10,444 bases of DNA from Spirochaetaceae bacterium. Lineage in GTDB: Bacteria; Spirochaetota; Spirochaetia; B11-G9. The notes under the pieces are model-generated. The model searched no databases, was not told where the DNA came from, and worked only from the letters and a program-made list of their open reading frames with translations. Of the stretch, positions 6,403 to 10,444 are shown one piece after another; the first letter of the stretch is position 1; each line of letters opens with the position of its first letter. The stretch is taken from NCBI GenBank assembly GCA_030643345.1, contig DAOWMA010000036.1, positions 1 to 10,444 on the forward strand, read 5' to 3'. The position numbers were made by a program, and so were the translations under genes.

Positions 6403-6588
6403 CTATCTTGATAGTCTGGATTTCTGAGACTCATCCAGAATCTTATCATACTGGCTTTTATGAATTGTCTTAACAGTATAATCCTTTGTAATATCATCAA
6501 TGAAGGATTCAAAATCCGGATTCTGTTCGCATAGCTTGTTCATCATCTCCCAGTCTGTGCTTTCCTTTGTTCTGGCCTGGAACAGCAC
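6403..6588 (-). pseudogene. C-terminal remnant of an unidentified protein
   Basis: This minus-strand frame reads TKESTDWEMMNKLCEQNPDF, then FESFIDDITKDYTVKTIHKS, then a lysine/arginine-rich end and TAG. The well-behaved protein-like composition suggests a real gene end rather than noise. Upstream the frame is closed by a stop beside the point where RhuM homology fades (about 6590), so only the tail is left. The stretch KDYTVKTIH(K/N)SQYD is repeated in frame-shifted form after the truncated hsdS at 7807-7852. I do not recognise the parent family. Confidence 0.4.
6445..6490. repeat. 46-bp direct repeat, copy A (partner 7807-7852)
   Basis: This matches 7807-7852 at 44 of 46 bases in the same orientation; the two differences are at repeat positions 13 and 44. 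On the minus strand both copies can be read as DYTVKTIH(K/N)SQYD. The pair flanks the broken rhuM gene, and weaker similarity extends past the repeat's 3' side in protein (ILDE/ILEE, then Q). Confidence 0.9.
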
Positions 6589-7583
6589 TATTCAACTTTC
6601 TTTCAAACTCTTCCAGTACTTTTATATCCTCATTATCAGCCTCAATGGCCTCTTGTTTCTTTCTCTTTTGGTCAAACTCTTCGTAGCGTGTTTCGGAAGT
6701 GTATTTGGCTACTTCTGCCTTAACTTTTCCCGCATGAGTAAGCAGTTCCTGCTCGTTAAATTCCAAAAAAGCATCCAGCTTTTCAGCCCACTGTGCCATA
6801 TTTACAGTTTTCCGTTGCCGGGCCTGTCTTTCGGCATAATCGAGATACATGGTTACAATTTCATTAAGATCCTGGATCTCTTCCTGATTCAGGTAGTTTT
6901 TAGCTATGGAAACATCCTGTTTTTCTTACTATTGATCCTTTCCACGATGTGAACCCCATATTGGCTTTATCGGGATCACTTCGCCCGACTATTATCTCTG
7001 CGGCAGTTTTCCCGGTTACAGTCCAGAGCATTATATTCTGCACTTTTTTAAAAAAGATTTGCGCCTGTTCGCTGGTTTTATCGTAATCAACGGCGGTAGC
7101 ATATATATCACGTATTTTCTGATAGAATCTTTTTTCAGAAGCCCGAATATCCCGAATCCGTTCCAGCCACTCATCAAAGTAGTTCCATTTATCTGCCTGT
7201 TTGAGTCTTTCATCATCCATAGCAAAGCCTTTAATGATGTATTCCTTTAAGATGTTTGTGGCCCATATTCGGAACTGGCTACCCCTGGTGGAGTTGACTC
7301 TATATCCGACAGCGATAATTGCTTCAAGGCCATAAAATTTAGTGCGGTAGTTTTTACCGTCTGCGGCAGTTACCGAGTATTCCTCGGTAACTGAATTTCT
7401 ATTCAGCTCACCGACTTTGAATATATTTTTAAGATGAAGAGAGATATTATCTGTGGAACAATTAAAAAATTCTGCCATCAATTTTTGTGAAAGCCATAGG
7501 TTTTCGTTTTCAAAACGGACCTCTATCCGAACTTTGCCGTCTGCAGTTTCGTACATGGTTATCTGATTGACTACCGAATCCAA
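6509..7583 (-). pseudogene. rhuM: RhuM-family virulence/R-M-associated protein, single-base frameshift
   Basis: The N-terminal part (7583 to about 6917, 222 codons) shows family hallmarks: WLSQKLMAEFFNCSTDNIS, YGLEAIIAVGYRVNSTRGSQ, RIWATNILKEYIIKGFAMDD, and GKTAAEIIVGRSDPDKANMG. It then meets a premature stop at 6900. In the frame one base over, the protein resumes exactly as the family does (DVSIAKNYLNQEE, then MAQWAEKLDAFLEFNEQELL and THAGKVKAE) and runs to a TGA at 6509. Removing one C at about 6917 would restore a roughly 350-residue protein, near normal size, so a 1-bp insertion (or a sequencing error) broke it. Family resemblance fades after about 6590. The start is TTG at 7583, chosen because AAGGAGGG (7591-7598) lies seven bases upstream. 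RhuM genes often sit inside type I restriction operons, which fits the neighbouring hsdS fragment; the biochemical role is unknown. Confidence 0.8.
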
Positions 7584-7600
7584 TTTTATTCCCTCCTTAA

Positions 7601-7711
7601 TTACTTTATTAATTCATTTATAACTGCTATTTCAGTCTGGTTCTTTCCATGATTGATGCAGGGTTCATCAATATAAAATATATTAGAGGAATTGTGGTAT
7701 TTTTGTAATCT
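7601..7711 (-). pseudogene. Possible 3' remnant of a gene preceding rhuM
   Basis: A 36-codon frame open from a stop above 7711 reads IFYIDEPCINHGKNQTEIAV, then INELIK and TAA at 7601-7603, just ahead of the rhuM ribosome site. Composition is protein-like and the spacing to rhuM is what an operon neighbour would have. No start codon with a ribosome site is visible, so it would be a leftover gene end. I cannot name the family; it may be chance. Confidence 0.25.
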
Positions 7712-7742
7712 TTAGCTGTGGGGATTAGTTCTTATTAGTGCG

Positions 7743-8330
7743 TTATTCATGAGTGCTTCCCCAAAATCCTCTCCTCAATATACTCCTGCGGCTCTTCCAA
7801 AATTTCATCATACTGGCTGTTATGAATTGTCTTAACAGTATAATCCTTTTTAACCAGTCATCTACATGAAATAACATTTTTTCTATATGAACCCCAATAC
7901 TGGAAAGGAAAAAGGTATAGGAGACTGATGGTCGACGGCAAAAATGATTAAAATAGACTATATCCAGATTATCCTGGGGAATGAAAACTGAATATTCATT
8001 GGAAACAATAGAGCCATCTAATTCTTGCGGAACAATACCAAAAGCTTTATGAGATATTTGCCTTTTTGAAATAAGAAAATCATTTTGCCATAAAATAAAC
8101 TGTGATTTTACCTTAATATCCCGGCCAAAATATTTACCCCGACTTACAACACCACCAAAGCGCCGCTTTACTGTAACTAGAGAATATTCACCAGCATCTT
8201 TCATTTTGAAAGGACGGGGAGTTAGGTTTAAAACATTTTTCAGACTCTTCTCTTCCCACTCCCCCTCAAAGCCTGGAAACCTAATATCCGGAACCATCTT
8301 TTTATCCAGCACCTTACTTATGAACACCAC
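7743..8330 (-). pseudogene. hsdS: Truncated type I restriction specificity subunit (HsdS)
   Basis: The N-terminus carries VPDIRFPGFEGEWEEKSLKN, a hallmark of HsdS proteins, followed by most of the first target-recognition domain (FLISKRQISHKAFGIVPQ, EYSVFIPQ) to about residue 160 (KMLFHVDDWLK). A normal subunit has about 400 residues with two recognition domains and an LPPLPEQ-type linker. Here homology stops at about 7850, the edge of the 46-bp repeat, after which the frame runs through unrelated sequence to TAA at 7743. It cannot form a two-domain DNA-recognition subunit; hsdM and hsdR are absent from the window. The start could be GTG 8330 or the ATG at 8297; the former overlaps the upstream zinc-finger ORF by 17 bp. 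Confidence 0.8.
7807..7852. repeat. 46-bp direct repeat, copy B (partner 6445-6490)
   Basis: This is the second copy of the repeat, same orientation, 44/46 identical. Its upper edge (7852) coincides with the loss of HsdS homology. The frame that matches copy A (DYTVKTIHNSQYDEILEEPQ) is not the HsdS frame; it continues to TGA at 7747-7749. Confidence 0.9.
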
Positions 8331-8472
8331 CTTCCAGCAGAGCTAACTCTTTGGAAAGCCTGGGTTGCAGATAACTGAACGTTTTGTCTTTGTATACCAC
8401 ATTTACATTTCGTGTTTCTCTAACCAGAGGAGCTTTACACAGAGGACATGTTTTAAAATCATATTTCTTCAT
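8314..8472 (-). pseudogene. Truncated YgiT/MqsA-type zinc-finger antitoxin fragment
   Basis: This small ORF of 52 residues starts at ATG 8472, with GAAGG five bases upstream; an upstream TTG at 8496 is less likely. It reads MKKYDFKTCPLCKAPLVRET, then NVNVVYKDKTFSYLQP, matching the first half of the MqsA/YgiT N-terminal zinc finger (first CxxC knuckle, C9 and C12). Where the family has its second CxxC and CGE motif, the sequence switches to RLSKELALLEGGVHK, and the helix-turn-helix half is absent. With only one knuckle it should not bind zinc normally. The stop lies 17 bp inside the hsdS fragment, so this looks like a junction scar. No MqsR-like or other toxin is adjacent. Confidence 0.55.
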
Positions 8473-8536
8473 AGATACCTTCACTTTCCTAATCAACTCT
8501 TTTAAAAATAAATCTATTTAAACAACCTGGGAGACA

Positions 8537-8737
8537 CTAAATAGCAATCTTATAAACTTTAGCAGATGGAGTTAAACTGATTTCATCAGGATCCAAATAG
8601 AGTTCAATGGCTTCCTTTATATTATTCATGGCTTCGTTTTCTGTTTCACCGCAGGAAGTACAGCCTGGAAGTTCAGGACAATATGCACTGTAGCTATCCA
8701 CCTCTTTGTCATATTCAATTACAACACGAATCTGCAT
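8537..8737 (-). CDS. hicB: HicB-family antitoxin, orphan
   Basis: The protein is 66 residues. It shows the partial RNase H-like HicB fold: a first strand MQIRVVIEYDKEVDSYSAYC, the hallmark CPELPGCTSCGETENEAMNN, and an amphipathic helix IKEAIELYL. It is the short form without a C-terminal DNA-binding extension. ATG 8737 is preferred over ATG 8758 because AAAGGAGA (8743-8750) precedes it and the fold begins there. HicB normally neutralises HicA, a small double-stranded-RNA-binding-fold ribonuclease encoded next to it. No HicA-like frame exists on either side: 64 bp downstream is the broken zinc-finger ORF, and upstream is the repeat. It is therefore an orphan antitoxin, either a relic or an anti-addiction factor against a HicA elsewhere. 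Confidence 0.85.
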   Translation of the reverse strand: MQIRVVIEYDKEVDSYSAYCPELPGCTSCGETENEAMNNIKEAIELYLDPDEISLTPSAKVYKIAI

Positions 8738-8750
8738 TATTATCTCCTTT

Positions 8751-8787
8751 GGTTGCATAGGCGAGCAGGGACGAAGTCCCGACCAGC
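8751..8787 (-). repeat. Dispersed hairpin repeat, copy 2, in the hicB leader
   Basis: On the plus strand it contains GGTTGCATA, CGAGCAG, the perfect hairpin GGGAC-GAA-GTCCC (8768-8780) and CGACCAG. The boxes match 2836-2872 reversed, with a different core. It ends immediately upstream of the hicB ribosome site, so in the transcript it forms a hairpin next to it. Confidence 0.55.
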
Positions 8788-8796
8788 CTGATCCTC

Positions 8797-8802
8797 ATTA
8801 TA
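8797..8802 (-). promoter_or_regulatory. Possible -10 box for hicB
   Basis: The minus strand reads TATAAT in an AT-rich stretch, about 60 bp from the hicB start. No convincing -35 lies 16-18 bp upstream. The transcript would begin near 8790 and carry the hairpin repeat in its leader. The rest of the gap between hicB and the ABC genes (8803-8942) shows no ORF or clear terminator. Confidence 0.3.
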
Positions 8803-8942
8803 ACCTCTTTTTATATATATCTCTACACCCGAAATTTTCTTTTTCCACTATAAACCAGCACCTGTAATTGCCCCACCCGGAAATACATTTTCTTACCCAA
8901 CGCGTTAAGGCCCAAAATAATAACATTAAAATATCGTTAAGA

Positions 8943-9704
8943 TTAAACCACCCCTGAACCGGTCAGTAATGTATAGTACTTCCGATACACCATAAAAAAA
9001 TCATCTTCGGACAGGGTGCTGCTTTGCACAGTATTTCTTTCATCACAAATGATATCACCGGAATCGTTCATTATTATAATTCGCTGACCAAGTCGGATGG
9101 CTTCATTGATATCGTGGGTTACAAAAAGGATGGTCATTTTATATTTTCCCCAAATCGTAAGGAGAAAATCCTGAAGTCTTACTTTAATCTTTGCGTCTAA
9201 ACTTCCAAAGGGCTCATCCATTAGCAGGATCTCAGGATTACCGGCCAATGCTCTTGCCAGAGCTGTCCTTTTTTTCATGCCCCCGGACAACTGATGAGGA
9301 TAGTATTTTGAATAGTTTGTCAGTCCCGACATATCAAGGAGATTTTGAAGATCACTTTCTTTTCTTACTAAACCGGAAGTGGCAATAGAAAAGGCAACAT
9401 TTTTTTCCACTGTCAGCCAGGGAAACAGCTGATTATCATCCTGAAGCATAAGGATTCTGTTTTTATCGGGAGAATTGACAGTTAATCCGGAAACACTGAC
9501 TAATCCCGAATCCTGAGAGATCATGGAGGAACAGATTTTTAACAGTGTAGATTTACCGCAGCCGGAGGGTCCAAGAACAGATACAAACTCTCCTTTTTTA
9601 ACATCCAGGGAAATATTTTTTAATACTTTAATATTTGAATTAGGACTAACATAGCTTTTGGAAATATTATTCAGTGAAAGTAAAATATCTGCATGTCCTT
9701 TCAT
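8943..9704 (-). CDS. ABC importer ATPase, SsuB/TauB/NrtD type
   Basis: This is a complete 253-residue nucleotide-binding subunit. Motifs are intact: Walker A GPSGCGKST (45-53), Q-loop glutamine in MLQDDNQLFPW (about Q88), signature LSGGM (139-143), Walker B ILLMDEP (159-165), D-loop SLDA, and switch histidine in FVTHD (about H197). The overall pattern is that of the nitrate/sulfonate/taurine/bicarbonate family (SsuB, TauB, NrtD, also ThiZ-like). It energises import through the permease encoded just upstream. ATG 9704 is chosen because it makes the classic ATGA overlap with the permease stop; an in-frame ATG at 9719 with AAGGA upstream would add five residues. The substrate cannot be decided without the binding protein, which lies outside the window. 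TAA at 8943 is not followed by an obvious terminator. Confidence 0.93.
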   Translation of the reverse strand: MKGHADILLSLNNISKSYVSPNSNIKVLKNISLDVKKGEFVSVLGPSGCGKSTLLKICSSMISQDSGLVSVSGLTVNSPDKNRILMLQDDNQLFPWLTVEKNVAFSIATSGLVRKESDLQNLLDMSGLTNYSKYYPHQLSGGMKKRTALARALAGNPEILLMDEPFGSLDAKIKVRLQDFLLTIWGKYKMTILFVTHDINEAIRLGQRIIIMNDSGDIICDERNTVQSSTLSEDDFFMVYRKYYTLLTGSGVV

Positions 9705-10444
9705 ACTGATATACCCCATCGCCGAACAGTCCTTGTTTCTATTATTCCAAAAATAAGATCTTCTACAAGAATACCTATAATAATAACTACAACAATTCCT
9801 GCAAACATCCCGGGAGTATCCATAAATACCCGCCTGCTGAATATAAACCAGCCTACTCCGCCGCTGTCAAAAACTGCTCCGAAAATCATCTCTGCACTTA
9901 TTAAAGCCCTCCAGGCCCTTGCCCAGGATATCTTTAAACCAGCAAAAATATAGGGGAAGGAACCTGGAATTGTTATCTTTAAAAACATTTCAAAAGGCTT
10001 GAGTTCATAATTTCTGCCAACAATCCTGTAGGGTCCAGGAATAGTCCTGTACCCTGCAATAAGATTTGTAACCATAGGCCATACTACGGAATGGATAATT
10101 ATGAAGATAATGGATATGGCACCTGTGCCAAGCCACAGAATAATAACCGGCAGAAGAGCAATGCCCGCAAGAGGATGAAAAACTGCTGTCAGGGTAGTTA
10201 CAAGACTCTCCCCCATTCCGGAAGAAACAGCTAAAAAAAGAAAAAAAAAGGCAATTACTGTCCCCACACACATTCCTGCAAAAACAAGGACCAAAGAAAT
10301 AATAACCTGTCTGCCAAGCAGACCTTCGGAAAACCCTGAGAAGAGGGCCTTAATAACCTGTGCCGGTGAGGGTAATATAAGAGGAGAAAAATCTCCTATC
10401 CACACAATCGCAACCCAAAAAAGAAAAAGTAATCCAATCCACAC
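9701..10444 (-). CDS. ABC importer permease, SsuC/TauC type (5' end at window edge)
   Basis: At least 247 residues with about six hydrophobic helices are visible. The N-terminal LILPSPAQVIKALFSG stretch is a signature of SsuC/TauC/NrtB-like permeases. The cytoplasmic coupling loop (EAA-like motif) is seen in GRNYELKPFEMFLKITIPGS, then FPYIFAGLKISWARAWRALI and SAEMIFG. The first visible codon at 10444 is GTG, but the gene probably begins a little beyond the edge, so treat it as 5' partial. Its TGA overlaps the ATPase start as ATGA, showing a coupled operon. The family transports sulfonates, taurine, nitrate or thiamine precursors; no residue visible here separates these. Confidence 0.9.
   Translation of the reverse strand: MWIGLLFLFWVAIVWIGDFSPLILPSPAQVIKALFSGFSEGLLGRQVIISLVLVFAGMCVGTVIAFFFLFLAVSSGMGESLVTTLTAVFHPLAGIALLPVIILWLGTGAISIIFIIIHSVVWPMVTNLIAGYRTIPGPYRIVGRNYELKPFEMFLKITIPGSFPYIFAGLKISWARAWRALISAEMIFGAVFDSGGVGWFIFSRRVFMDTPGMFAGIVVVIIIGILVEDLIFGIIETRTVRRWGISV

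Noticed and set aside
6402..6415. ACTATC-TT-GATAGT palindrome after the toxin gene
   Set aside because: The hairpin is short and AT-rich with a two-base loop and no T-run, so I would not call a terminator.
6445..6490. CRISPR-like or tRNA attachment-site interpretation of the repeat
   Set aside because: There are only two copies 1.36 kb apart, no spacer periodicity, no tRNA sequence and no integrase in the window.
6500..6952. 150-codon plus-strand hydrophobic ORF opposite rhuM
   Set aside because: Hydrophobicity arises from antisense reading of a charged helical protein; the minus strand shows RhuM motifs.
6445..7852. Insertion sequence with the 46-bp repeats as its ends
   Set aside because: The repeats are direct, not inverted. 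The interval encodes RhuM, not a transposase, and no target duplication is seen.

Overview
The window is AT-rich bacterial DNA with Gram-negative-style lipoproteins. A relaxed lipobox (LFISC), rhodanese lipoproteins and dispersed hairpin repeats would fit a low-GC anaerobe such as a spirochaete, but there is no 16S or other decisive marker, so the taxonomy is a weak inference.

Layout. (1) Positions 1-2787, plus strand: a tight operon with the 3' part of a thioredoxin-reductase-like flavoprotein fused to a cysteine-poor thioredoxin-fold domain, followed by two different double-rhodanese lipoproteins. This suggests a sulfur or persulfide relay across the cell envelope. It ends in a large branched hairpin with a T-run (2809-2897). 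(2) Positions 2879-5226: a GT-C type membrane glycosyltransferase, apparently read from a promoter embedded in that terminator and leaderless. It is convergent with, and overlaps by 38 bp, a CPBP-family membrane protease. The protease is preceded by a 17-codon leader ORF coupled to it by an ATGA overlap. (3) Positions 5293-6400, plus strand: a two-gene toxin-antitoxin-like operon, a Panacea (DUF4065/SocA-like) antitoxin and a MazF/PemK-like partner, using GTG and TTG starts, with an operator-like palindrome at the predicted transcription start. (4) Positions 6403-8758, minus strand: a decayed defence area with a RhuM-family gene broken by one base, a truncated type I restriction specificity subunit (hsdS), half of a YgiT/MqsA-type zinc finger and an orphan HicB antitoxin. 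A 46-bp direct repeat (44/46 identical) flanks rhuM, and one copy sits exactly where HsdS homology stops. (5) Positions 8943-10444, minus strand: the permease (cut by the window edge) and ATPase of a SsuBC/TauBC-type ABC importer.

Biologically, regions 1 and 5 look like retained metabolic genes. Region 3 looks like a complete two-gene TA module, and region 4 looks like the wreckage of a restriction/TA island. The least ordinary items are the modified TrxR plus twin lipoprotein rhodaneses, the terminator-embedded promoter with a leaderless gene, the leader peptide coupled to a CPBP protease, and the direct repeat that marks the hsdS truncation.
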